NCBI RefSeq assembly: GCF_016862575.1
Contig: NZ_BONF01000003.1
Span: 1 to 64,000 of the forward strand
Source: Catellatospora bangladeshensis
Lineage (GTDB): Bacteria; Actinomycetota; Actinomycetes; Mycobacteriales; Micromonosporaceae
Direction of reading: 5' to 3'
Length of the DNA: 64,000 bases
Position 1 is the stretch's first letter. Every line of letters begins with the position of its first letter. Shown here piece after piece: positions 53,961 through 62,837 of this stretch. The notes under the pieces are model-generated. The model was not told the DNA's origin, made no database searches, and saw only the letters and a list, made by a program, of their open reading frames with translations. The position numbers and the translations under genes were made by a program.

Positions 53961-54035
53961 TGCTAGAGCCAAACACCGCCGAGGTAAAGCGGTTCAGTAC
54001 AGCTCGCCGCCCTCGGCCTGCCGCCCGCAACGGTG

Positions 54036-54080
54036 GAAGACTCGCGGCCTCAGAGCGTGTGTCTGAGGCCGCGAGTCTTC
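54036..54080. terminator. 19-bp perfect hairpin after the Crp-family gene
   Basis: Bases 54036-54054 and 54062-54080 are perfectly complementary with a 7-base loop. It lies 24 bases past the Crp-family stop on the minus strand and upstream of the glycanase promoter. No T-run follows. Probably insulates the two genes. Confidence 0.8.
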
Positions 54081-54104
54081 AAGTCGTGCGAGTCCGCCGA
54101 CGCG

Positions 54105-54797
54105 TCAGCGGTCGGTCATGCCGGCGCGGCGGCGCAGGGCCGGCACGTCCATCACGACGATGCGGCGGCCCTCGGTGCGCAGCCAGCCACGGCTGGCGAA
54201 GGAGCCGATCGCCTGGTTCACGCTCTGCCGCGAGCCGCCCGCCATCTCGGCCAGCTGGCTCTGGTTCAGCTCGATCGTGATCATCGGCGCCTGGCTCTCC
54301 CCGGCGAGCCGGACCAGCGTCTTGGCGACGCGGCCGGGCAGGTCGAGGAACACGTGGTCGGCGTTCTGCTCGGTCAGCCGGCGGATCAGCGCGCCCAGCG
54401 AGCGCATGACCGCGTCGAGGATGCGCGGATTCGAGTGCACCAGCTCCATGAAGGCGCCCCGGGACAGCGCCAGCGCGGTGCAGTCCTCCAGCGCCTCGCA
54501 GGACGCCGAACGGGCCGAACCGTCCAGAAGGGACACCTCGCCCAGCACGTCCGGCGGGCGCAGCACCGACAGCACCGCCCGCTCGCCGGTGGGGGAGGTG
54601 CGGAAGATGGCCACCGATCCCCGCTTCAGCACGATGAGCGACTCGCCGGGGTCGTTCTCCACGAACAGCAGCTGCCCCTTGCGGAAGGTGCGCGGCACCG
54701 CCGCGGCGATCACCCGCTGCCGTACCTCAGGCTCCAGACCAGCGAACATGTCCACCCCGGTGAGCGCGTCCGCGGCATCCGGAATGCGAATCTCCAC
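54105..54797 (-). CDS. Crp/Fnr-family transcriptional regulator
   Basis: A 230-residue regulator. The cyclic-nucleotide fold occupies 15-130; the phosphate-binding cassette LGEVSLLDGSARSAS retains the Glu, Arg and Ser that contact cAMP in Crp. The C-terminal helix-turn-helix is LNQSQLAEMAGGSRQSVNQA near 175-194. GTG 54797 begins the conserved EIRIPDAADALTGVDMFAG segment. cAMP binding is plausible but not shown. It lies 2.4 kb from a cyclase gene and beside the glycanase, and is divergent from the APH-fold gene. Confidence 0.9.
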   Translation of the reverse strand: MEIRIPDAADALTGVDMFAGLEPEVRQRVIAAAVPRTFRKGQLLFVENDPGESLIVLKRGSVAIFRTSPTGERAVLSVLRPPDVLGEVSLLDGSARSASCEALEDCTALALSRGAFMELVHSNPRILDAVMRSLGALIRRLTEQNADHVFLDLPGRVAKTLVRLAGESQAPMITIELNQSQLAEMAGGSRQSVNQAIGSFASRGWLRTEGRRIVVMDVPALRRRAGMTDR

Positions 54798-54981
54798 CGC
54801 CTAACCCCTTCCGTTTCCCACCCCCACCGACGCACACGGTCGTGGCGGTCGGCGAACCCTGGACAGATCATCGCTTGAGCGAGCCGCCACGTCCACTCCG
54901 TGGGTCTCCATCGTCGAGTGTCCATCGACAGATCTGCCGTATCGCAGACACCCGCGACGGATACGACACCGCGCATGCACA

Positions 54982-54990
54982 TGTGATAAT
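54982..54990 (+). promoter_or_regulatory. extended -10 and likely leaderless start for the APH-fold gene
   Basis: TGTGATAAT at 54982-54990 reads as an extended -10 (TG-N-GATAAT) whose 3' end is 6 bases before the GTG at 54997. Transcription would then begin at or next to the start codon, giving a leaderless mRNA. No ribosome binding site is present. The -35 region (around 54960-54966) is weak. Confidence 0.5.
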
Positions 54991-54996
54991 CCGCCC

Positions 54997-55887
54997 GTGC
55001 TGGCTGACGATACGATCCGCACCGCGCTTCGTACCGCATGGCACCTTCAGCCGGACGGCTGCACTCCGCTGGACGGTGGGACGGCCGGCTCGGCCGGGTC
55101 GGTCGTGGCGGGTGGCCGCCGGTATGTGGCGGCGCTGGTCGCGGCCGTGGACCGGACCCGGTTCGAGGCCGGGCTCGCCGCCGCCGAACGTCTCGCCCGG
55201 CAGGGCCACGACGCGGGCGCGCCCGTCCGCGCGGCCGACGGGGCTCTGTGCGTGCCCGTCGGCGACCGGCTGCTCGCGCTGCTCGAATACGTTCCCGGCC
55301 GGCCGCTCGACGGAGCCGACCCGGTCGACCAGCAGTGGTGGGGCGACCGCCTGGGCGCCGCGCACCGGGCACTGGCCGGTTTCCACCATGCCGGGCTGCC
55401 CGCCTGGCACGGGCTGCGCCCCGACGCGCCCCATCTCGCGGTGGCGGCGTGGCTCGGCCCGGCGGTCGCCCGTGCGGTGCACGCGATGACCAAGCTCCAG
55501 GTCACCGACCGGCTCACCGTGGGCACGCTGCACGGCGCCCCCCGGCCCGCGGCCTTCCGGCTCGACCCCGACACCGGCCGGATCGGGCTGGTCAGCTGGG
55601 GCTCGGTGCTGTCCGGGCCGCTGGTGTACGACCTCGCCGCCGCGGTGCGGCACGCGGGCGGGCCGGAGCGGGCCCGGGAGCTGCTGGCCGCGTACACCGC
55701 GACGGGCGCGGTGCCGGTCGCCGAGATCGAGGGCAGCCTGGACACCATGCTCCGGTTCTGCTGGGCCGCCGAGGCCGACGCCTGCGCGCGCCTGCTGGCC
55801 GGCTGCCCCGGGTCCGAGCCGGACCGGGCGGCCGTCGAGCGCGGCCGGGCAGGCCTGGACCAGGCACGCGCGGCCCTGCTCGACTGA
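54997..55887 (+). CDS. APH-fold protein lacking catalytic aspartates
   Basis: A 296-residue protein with the fold order of aminoglycoside phosphotransferase-like kinases: LLALLEYVPGRPLDG near 90, a helical region with GAAHRALAGFHHAG, and the catalytic block near 175-205. There the expected HGD reads HGA (H179-G180-A181, TLHGAPRPAAF) and the expected IDWG reads VSWG (S200-W201, GLVSWGSVLSGPLVYDLA). Both magnesium/catalytic aspartates are therefore absent, suggesting a pseudokinase with a binding or regulatory role. Divergent from the Crp-family gene. Confidence 0.78.
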   Translation: MLADDTIRTALRTAWHLQPDGCTPLDGGTAGSAGSVVAGGRRYVAALVAAVDRTRFEAGLAAAERLARQGHDAGAPVRAADGALCVPVGDRLLALLEYVPGRPLDGADPVDQQWWGDRLGAAHRALAGFHHAGLPAWHGLRPDAPHLAVAAWLGPAVARAVHAMTKLQVTDRLTVGTLHGAPRPAAFRLDPDTGRIGLVSWGSVLSGPLVYDLAAAVRHAGGPERARELLAAYTATGAVPVAEIEGSLDTMLRFCWAAEADACARLLAGCPGSEPDRAAVERGRAGLDQARAALLD

Positions 55888-55937
55888 GGGCCGCGGGGCC
55901 GCCGGGCGTGGGCGCGGGATGGGTCGGCGGCCGGTGA

Positions 55938-56762
55938 TCAGGCGCGGAGGTGGGCCAGGACCAGGGGGTCGAGGTGGCCGGGGACCATGCGCTCCTCCAG
56001 GTTCTCGATGCCGGCCCAGCCGGCCAGGGCGGCGTCGAGATCGGAGTCGGTGTGGCCGCGTGCCGCCAGCAGCTCGCGCACCTCGTCGGCGAGCGCGCCG
56101 TCGAGCGGCAGCAGGGTGTCCGGGTCGGGCCTGCCGAACAGCAGCGTGTGCACGTCCAGCAGCCGGGCCAGCTCGGCGCACGGGTCGGGGTGGTCGTCGA
56201 CGCGCAGATCCACCAGCACGTCACTGGTGCCGCCGTAGCCCTGGCCGGGCGCGACGACGTACACCGCGGCGCTCTGCCGGCCCCGGCGGTCACCACCGGC
56301 CGCGTCCCCGGCCCGCAGCGCCGTCAGCAGGCGTGCGGCGAGCGGGGCGGCCGGGTCCGAGGCCAGCCAGGCCTGCTCCATGGCGGCGACGACCTCCGGT
56401 CCGGTCAGGATGTTGCCCTGGATCGCGTACCCGTCGCCGGTGACGCCCCCGGCCCAGGCGTGGCAGCCGGTGCCGGTGAAGGTGGCGCCGTCACCCGCGG
56501 CGCCGACCACGCCGAGCTGCCGCTGGGCCCGCCCCGGGTCGGCGGCGGTGAGCCCGGCGACCACGTCGGCCGCCAGGGTGCCGGTACGCAGCATCGCCAG
56601 CCCCTGCGGCCGGTAGGCGAGGTTGGCGTAGGACTGGGTGGCCAGCGCGCCCACCCCGGCCTCGGCCGCGGGCACGACCGCCCCGGCGGCGAGGAACTTA
56701 CTGGCCACGGCGACCCCGTGTGCGACCCCGTCGGCCGAGCGCGCGACGATCGAGAACGTCAT
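55938..56762 (-). CDS. DUF1028 domain protein
   Basis: A 274-residue protein. The first 200 residues match the DUF1028 family: TFSIVARSADGVAHGVAVASK, a glycine-rich GALATQSYANLAY, and GYAIQGNILTGPEVVAAMEQ. The family is predicted to have an Ntn-hydrolase-like fold and is often near peptidases or amidohydrolases, but its function is unknown. The C-terminal 70 residues resemble the peptidoglycan-binding-like tail common in this family. ATG 56762 is the only fitting start. Divergent from the exoribonuclease gene. Confidence 0.88.
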   Translation of the reverse strand: MTFSIVARSADGVAHGVAVASKFLAAGAVVPAAEAGVGALATQSYANLAYRPQGLAMLRTGTLAADVVAGLTAADPGRAQRQLGVVGAAGDGATFTGTGCHAWAGGVTGDGYAIQGNILTGPEVVAAMEQAWLASDPAAPLAARLLTALRAGDAAGGDRRGRQSAAVYVVAPGQGYGGTSDVLVDLRVDDHPDPCAELARLLDVHTLLFGRPDPDTLLPLDGALADEVRELLAARGHTDSDLDAALAGWAGIENLEERMVPGHLDPLVLAHLRA

Positions 56763-56804
56763 GGCGCCCAGGGTAGGGCGTCGCGGAGGGGGAGACGGGT
56801 TCGG

Positions 56805-57308
56805 ATGGCGTACCGCTATTTCTACGACTGCGAGTTCATCGAGGACGGAGTCACCATCGACCTGGTCTCGATCGGGGTGGTCGACGAGCACGGCCGGGAG
56901 TTCTACGCGGTGTCCACGGAGTTCGACCCGGGCAAGGCGATCCCGTGGGTGCGCGAGAACGTGCTGAACCTGCTGCCCTCCCCGGCGGACAAGGCGTGGC
57001 GCTCGCGCGAGCGCATCCGCACGGACCTGCTGGAGTTCCTGACCGAGCCGCTGCAGGGCCGCCCGCACGAGAGCATCGAGCTGTGGGCCTGGTACGGCGC
57101 GTACGACCATGTGGCGCTGGCGCAGCTGTGGGGCGCCATGGTGGCGCTGCCCCGCGCCATCCCGCGCTACACCAAGGAGCTGCGCCAGCTGTGGGACGAG
57201 CGGGGCCGCCCGGCGTTGCCCGAGGCGGCGTCGTCGCGGCACGACGCCCTGGTGGACGCCCGGCACAACCTGGCCCGCTGGCGCACCATGACGGCGCGTA
57301 AGGGCTGA
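56805..57308 (+). CDS. 3'-5' exoribonuclease, DEDDh type (Rv2179c-like)
   Basis: A 167-residue small DEDDh nuclease. The four acidic residues and His are visible: RYFYDCEFIEDG (Asp, Glu), AWYGAYDHVALAQLW (Asp), and SRHDALVDARHN (His/Asp). This short family, studied as Rv2179c, trims the 3' end of RNA or structured substrates. GGAGGGGGAGA upstream is a strong ribosome binding site. In M. tuberculosis it adjoins the aroG gene; here pfkA, proC and three others lie between them. Confidence 0.88.
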   Translation: MAYRYFYDCEFIEDGVTIDLVSIGVVDEHGREFYAVSTEFDPGKAIPWVRENVLNLLPSPADKAWRSRERIRTDLLEFLTEPLQGRPHESIELWAWYGAYDHVALAQLWGAMVALPRAIPRYTKELRQLWDERGRPALPEAASSRHDALVDARHNLARWRTMTARKG

Positions 57309-57346
57309 GGGCCCGCCTGCCGAGGTGGACGGGGCGTGAAGCCGCG

Positions 57347-57392
57347 GTGACGGCCGGGCGCGCCCCGGCCCGGGGTGCCGGGGCGCCGTCAC
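57347..57392 (+). terminator. GC-rich hairpin after the exoribonuclease gene
   Basis: GCGCCCCGGC (57360-57369) pairs with GCCGGGGCGC (57377-57386), extended by GTGACGGC (57347-57354) with 57385-57392 after a 5-base bulge. It lies 38 bases past the stop. A likely terminator before the pfkA promoter region. Confidence 0.6.
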
Positions 57393-57602
57393 GCACGGGT
57401 AACCTGGCTATGACGACACTGTTGCGGCCGCTGGTGAGCGGCGGCGCGCCCCCACGTCGGGACACCCGCGGGGCGTGCTGGCCTATCCCCGGTGCGGCCA
57501 GTACAGTGCGCATTTGCGGCCCGCCCCGGCCGGCAACGTAGCCGTGATCACTCGTCTCCCGGGGCCCGGCAACTGACTACCCGTAATCGGGAGGACGAGA
57601 AA

Positions 57603-58628
57603 ATGCGTATCGGCGTACTCACCGGCGGCGGCGACTGCCCCGGTCTCAACGCGGTCATCCGCGCCGTGGTCCGCAAGGGCGTGGGCACCTACGGGCACGA
57701 GTTCGTCGGGTTCCGCGACGGCTGGAAGGGCCCGCTGGAGGGCATCACCCGCCCGCTGGGCATTCCGGAGGTCCGTGGCATCCTGCCGCGCGGCGGCACC
57801 ATCCTGGGCTCCTCCCGCACCAACCCGTTCAAGATCGAGAACGGTGTGGAGCGGATCAAGGACAACCTGGCGAACATGGGCATCGACGCGCTGGTCGCGA
57901 TCGGCGGCGAGGACACCCTCGGCGTCGCGACCAAGCTGACCGACCTAGGCGTCAACGTCGTCGGTGTGCCGAAGACGATCGACAACGACCTCGGCGCGAC
58001 CGACTTCACGTTCGGCTTCGACACCGCGGTCAACATCGCCATGGAGGCGATCGACCGGCTGCACACCACCGCCGAGTCGCACCACCGCACCGTGGTCGTC
58101 GAGGTCATGGGCCGCCACGCGGGCTGGATCGCGCTGCACGCCGGCCTGGCCGGCGGCGCCAACGTGATCCTGCTCCCCGAGCAGAAGTTCGACCTGGACA
58201 AGGTCGTCGAGCACGTCGAGACCCGGTTCAAGACCAACTACTCGCCGATCATCGTGATCTCCGAGGGCGCCATGCCCACCGACGGCGACATGATCACCCT
58301 GAACGGCGAGCTGGACGCCTTCGGCCACGTCCGCCTCGGCGGCATCGGCAACTGGCTCGCCGACCAGCTGGAGAAGCGCACCGGCAAGGAGGCCCGCGCC
58401 GTCGTCCTGGGCCACACCCAGCGCGGTGGCACCCCCACCGCCTTCGACCGCGTCCTGGCCACCCGCTTCGGCCTGCACGCCATCGACGCCGTCCACGAGG
58501 GCGACTTCGGCAAGATGGTCGCCCTCCGCGGCACCGAGATCGTCCGCGTGCCGCTGATCGAGGCGACCCGCGAGCTCAAGGTCGTCCCCCCGCACCGCTA
58601 CACCGAGGCCGAGGCCTTCTTCGGCTGA
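57603..58628 (+). CDS. pfkA: 6-phosphofructokinase, residues of the PPi-dependent type
   Basis: A 341-residue phosphofructokinase. The N terminus MRIGVLTGGGDCPGLNAVIR and the active-site TIDND are canonical. The two positions that decide the phosphoryl donor read Asp at 104 (IGGEDTLG) and Lys at 124 (VPKTIDND), where ATP enzymes have Gly at both; this combination is typical of PPi-dependent actinobacterial PFKs such as that of Amycolatopsis methanolica. GGGAGGACG before ATG 57603 is a good ribosome binding site. Followed by repeat copy B and proC. Confidence 0.92.
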   Translation: MRIGVLTGGGDCPGLNAVIRAVVRKGVGTYGHEFVGFRDGWKGPLEGITRPLGIPEVRGILPRGGTILGSSRTNPFKIENGVERIKDNLANMGIDALVAIGGEDTLGVATKLTDLGVNVVGVPKTIDNDLGATDFTFGFDTAVNIAMEAIDRLHTTAESHHRTVVVEVMGRHAGWIALHAGLAGGANVILLPEQKFDLDKVVEHVETRFKTNYSPIIVISEGAMPTDGDMITLNGELDAFGHVRLGGIGNWLADQLEKRTGKEARAVVLGHTQRGGTPTAFDRVLATRFGLHAIDAVHEGDFGKMVALRGTEIVRVPLIEATRELKVVPPHRYTEAEAFFG

Positions 58629-58643
58629 TCTCCTCATCATGCG

Positions 58644-58703
58644 TTGATCATGAACTTAGGTCAGTGTTCGACGGCGTGTCGGCACCCCTAAGTTCATGAT
58701 CAA
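58644..58703. repeat. GATCATGAACTTA-family inverted repeat, copy B
   Basis: Arms 58644-58660 and 58687-58703 are perfectly complementary over 17 bases with a 26-base loop. The loop has TCGACGGCGTGTCG (58668-58681), identical to copy A at 43815. The flanking sequences of the shared core differ between the copies. It lies between pfkA and proC, starting 16 bases past the pfkA stop. Confidence 0.88.
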
Positions 58704-58726
58704 CCCTGTGGAGGGTTAGGGGAGAC

Positions 58727-59533
58727 ATGTACACCGTTGCCGTCATCGGGGCGGGCAAGATCGGTGAGGTGCTGCTGTCGGGGCTGGTCAAGGCCGGGTG
58801 GCCGGTGGACCAGATCGTGGCGACGGCGCGGCGCGAGGAGCGGGCGGAGCAGCTGCGCAACCGGTACGGCATCCGGGTGCTGGCCAACGCCGAGGCGGTC
58901 CAGGCCGCCGACGTGGTCGCCATCGCGGTGAAGCCGCAGGACGCCGGGGTGCTGCTGGCCGAGCTGGGGCCGCAGATCCCGGCGGGCAAGCTGGTGATCT
59001 CGCTGTGCGCCGGCCTGCCCACCTCGTTCTTCACCAAGTGGCTGGCCGAGGGCACGCCCGTGGTCCGGGTCATGACGAACACCCCGGCGCTGGTCGACGA
59101 GGCGATGACCGCGATCTCGGCCGGTCCGCACGCCACGGCCGAGCACCTGGCCGTGGCCGAGGAGCTGTTCTCGCCGCTGGGCCGCACCATCCGGGTGCCG
59201 GAGAGCCAGCAGGACGCGGTCACCGCGCTGTCCGGCTCCGGCCCGGCGTACTTCTACTTCCTGGTCGAGGCGATGACCGACGCGGGCATCCTGCTGGGGC
59301 TGCCGCGCCAGGTGGCGCACGACCTCATCGTGCAGACCGCGATCGGTTCGGCCATCATGCTGCGCGACTCGGGGGAGCACCCGGTGAAGCTGCGCGAGGC
59401 GGTCACCTCGCCCGCCGGCACCACCATCTCCGCCATCCGCGAGCTGGAGAACCACGGCGTACGCGCGGCGCTGCTGGCCGCCCTCGAAGCGGCCCGGGAC
59501 CGGGCCAAGGAGATCGCCGACCAGGCCTCCTGA
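58727..59533 (+). CDS. proC: pyrroline-5-carboxylate reductase
   Basis: A 268-residue enzyme reducing pyrroline-5-carboxylate to proline with NAD(P)H. The Rossmann motif is VAVIGAGKIGEVLLSGL near 4-20; AVKPQDAG near 66 and the signature TALSGSGPAYFYFLVEAM near 165-182 with the C-terminal SPAGTTISAIRELE are all present. The ribosome binding site GGGGAGA precedes ATG 58727. The gene lies between repeat copy B and a terminator, probably as its own transcript or with pfkA. Confidence 0.95.
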   Translation: MYTVAVIGAGKIGEVLLSGLVKAGWPVDQIVATARREERAEQLRNRYGIRVLANAEAVQAADVVAIAVKPQDAGVLLAELGPQIPAGKLVISLCAGLPTSFFTKWLAEGTPVVRVMTNTPALVDEAMTAISAGPHATAEHLAVAEELFSPLGRTIRVPESQQDAVTALSGSGPAYFYFLVEAMTDAGILLGLPRQVAHDLIVQTAIGSAIMLRDSGEHPVKLREAVTSPAGTTISAIRELENHGVRAALLAALEAARDRAKEIADQAS

Positions 59534-59554
59534 CCACGAACGCGTGACCAGGTC

Positions 59555-59586
59555 ACCCCCACAGGCTCATTCATGCCTGTGGGGGT
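59555..59586 (+). terminator. 12-bp perfect hairpin after proC
   Basis: ACCCCCACAGGC (59555-59566) pairs perfectly with GCCTGTGGGGGT (59575-59586) across an 8-base loop, 22 bases past the proC stop, followed by TCCTGCTGTT. A likely intrinsic terminator. Confidence 0.75.
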
Positions 59587-59680
59587 TCCTGCTGTTCGGA
59601 CCGTCGACTTAGGCTCGATTCAGGGAGTTTGCACGAACTCCGTCCGCAGCTCCAAGGAGCCACAGCCCAAGGAGACGGCC

Positions 59681-60049
59681 ATGAGACGCGCCGCCACAGT
59701 CATCGGGACAGTCCTCGCCGCCCTCGTGATCTCGACCCCGGCCTACGCGTACGCGCACGACCGGGTCACCAACCCCGTGCTGCACGCCATCCTCGACGTG
59801 CTCACCCTCGCGGTCGTCACCGCTCCGGTGTGGACGGCCTTCGCCTGGTCCCGCGGCCACCGCTCGGCAGCGCTGCTGCTGCTGATCGGCCTGGTCCAGA
59901 TCCCCGCGGGAGTGCTGGCGTTCGTGCCCATTCCCGACCCCGTGCTGCACACCGCGGCGCTGCTCACCAGCCTCGCCATCACGGCGACCTCGATCGTCTA
60001 CGTCCGGCGTGAGGCCCACGCCGCCGCGGCCGTCGAGTCCGCCGGCTGA
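59681..60049 (+). CDS. small membrane protein of unknown function
   Basis: A 122-residue protein with an N-terminal hydrophobic segment that could be a signal peptide (TVIGTVLAALVISTPAYAYA, ending in an AxA-like site) and three more hydrophobic segments (about 35-50, 60-80 and 88-108). AAGGAGA 8 bases before ATG 59681 fixes the start. Not recognised as a named family. The last 52 bases overlap the end of a minus-strand frame. Confidence 0.65.
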   Translation: MRRAATVIGTVLAALVISTPAYAYAHDRVTNPVLHAILDVLTLAVVTAPVWTAFAWSRGHRSAALLLLIGLVQIPAGVLAFVPIPDPVLHTAALLTSLAITATSIVYVRREAHAAAAVESAG

Positions 60050-60522
60050 GAGATCCGCTGCCGGAGCGCTCCGGCAGAGGTGGACCCGCTGTCGGTCGTG
60101 TGCGACGAGTCGCGGACGGCCGGCGGCGGTACAGCGCAACCGCCGCCCGGTCCGTTCGCCTCGGACCGGGCGGCCGTGTGCAGGGTCATCAGCTCGCCGT
60201 CCAGGTCCAGCTCCAGCAGCTCGCCGCGGCGGCGCACGCGCGGGCAGCCCTCGTGGGGCGCGGTCCAGGCCCCGTCGGGCCGCCGGTACGCGGTCCACCG
60301 GCAGTGCTCCTCACCGACGTATCCCCAGGCCATGAACAGCTCGGCGTCCCGATAGCGGTAGAGGCCCACGGTGGCCGTGGCCGCGCCCTCCGGCCGCCGG
60401 TAGAACTCTCCGGTCAGGCCCGGCACGACGTGCCCTTCGAGATCGATGTCGGGCACCGTGCGGTGCAGGGTGTAGTCGGCCGTGCGCGGCAGGGTCACGA
60501 TCGCGGCGTCGCCTTCGCTCAT
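59998..60522 (-). CDS. hypothetical protein, C-terminal part doubtful
   Basis: A 174-residue frame. Residues 1-120 look protein-like, with mixed beta/charged content (LTGEFYRRPEGAATATVGLY, GYVGEEHCRWTAYRRPDG). From about 125 on, it becomes low-complexity and runs through a 20-base palindrome (60058-60077) and over the end of the plus-strand membrane gene. It may be a real gene whose true end has been lost by a frameshift, or a sequence error. Confidence 0.45.
   Translation of the reverse strand: MSEGDAAIVTLPRTADYTLHRTVPDIDLEGHVVPGLTGEFYRRPEGAATATVGLYRYRDAELFMAWGYVGEEHCRWTAYRRPDGAWTAPHEGCPRVRRRGELLELDLDGELMTLHTAARSEANGPGGGCAVPPPAVRDSSHTTDSGSTSAGALRQRISQPADSTAAAAWASRRT
60058..60077 (+). terminator. 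20-base perfect palindrome after the small membrane gene
   Basis: CTGCCGGAGCGCTCCGGCAG at 60058-60077 can form an 8-bp hairpin with a 4-base loop, 8 bases past the stop of the plus-strand membrane gene. Likely a terminator. It lies inside the C-terminal part of the minus-strand hypothetical frame, which argues against that part being coding. Confidence 0.6.
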
Positions 60523-60612
60523 GCCTGATCAACGATCTCGGGTTGCGCCGCAGACCGGGCCGGGCGCGAGCGGCGTTTTTGGGATGCGACCACGTCGGGT
60601 GCGGGCGCGTGA

Positions 60613-62064
<1,452 letters not shown>

Positions 62065-62174
62065 CCGAGCGCGAGCGGATGAGGGACCGTGCAACGGCTC
62101 CCTCATCCGGCGCGGCGATCAGCCGCCCGTGCCGGATGCCGATCGCCGTCGCCGGCCGGAGGGTGCCGTCCGGA

Positions 62175-62759
62175 TCAGACCGTGCAGGCGGTGCCGGGAG
62201 CCGACCGGATCACCAGCGTGGCGAGCAGCGGCACCTCCTGGTGGCGGGTCGTGCCGAGCACCGAGAACCGCACCGGCACCGACGACCAGACCTGGCTTGC
62301 GCAGGCCGTTGCGCTCGCCGGGCTGCCGTCCATCCGCAGCGTCGCGAACAGGTAGATCTCCTCACCGGCGTCGAGGCGCACGGGCCGGAACGGCGTCGCG
62401 CGCTCCGCGGCGCAGCAGCCGGGGCCTTCCCGCATCATCGTGAGCCGCTCCAGCCGCAGGCCGGGCAGCCGGTCCTCGTCGATGCCGTCGATCCGCACCG
62501 GCAGCCGGTCCGGGTTGCGCACGGCGAAGTACAGCTCGTAGCTGCGCTCGGCGGTGTAGTCGTAGCGCACGAACGCGCCCGTCACGTCCTGCGACGCCTG
62601 CGCGTCGGGGCTGCCGCCCCCGAACGAGCCCGTCTCCAGCCGGTAGCCCAGGGCCACGACCTGCCACGACAGCAGCGCGAGCATGATCACGCCGATGAGC
62701 CCGAGCAGCAGCCGGGCCGACTTGGTCACATCGCCGGCGGTGACAGGGGTGGATGCCAT
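62175..62759 (-). CDS. membrane-anchored protein of unknown function
   Basis: A 194-residue protein. One hydrophobic anchor near 15-38 ([21 protein letters not shown]) is followed by an extracytoplasmic beta-rich domain with a CC pair (GPGCCAAE) and two late cysteines (ATACAS and GTACTV) that could form disulfides. ATG 62759 is used; an in-frame ATG at 62786 adds 9 residues. Not recognised. Divergent from the threonine aldolase and convergent with aroG. Confidence 0.65.
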   Translation of the reverse strand: MASTPVTAGDVTKSARLLLGLIGVIMLALLSWQVVALGYRLETGSFGGGSPDAQASQDVTGAFVRYDYTAERSYELYFAVRNPDRLPVRIDGIDEDRLPGLRLERLTMMREGPGCCAAERATPFRPVRLDAGEEIYLFATLRMDGSPASATACASQVWSSVPVRFSVLGTTRHQEVPLLATLVIRSAPGTACTV

Positions 62760-62837
62760 GGCGCGCAGCGTAGCGGTCCGTGACACGCAGCGCTGCCCCC
62801 CTTCTGGTCACCCTTGCCGATGAGGTAGGAACGAGGC

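Noticed and set aside
57347-57541. 64-residue frame upstream of pfkA
   Set aside because: It begins within a terminator-like hairpin, is low-complexity and lacks a ribosome binding site.
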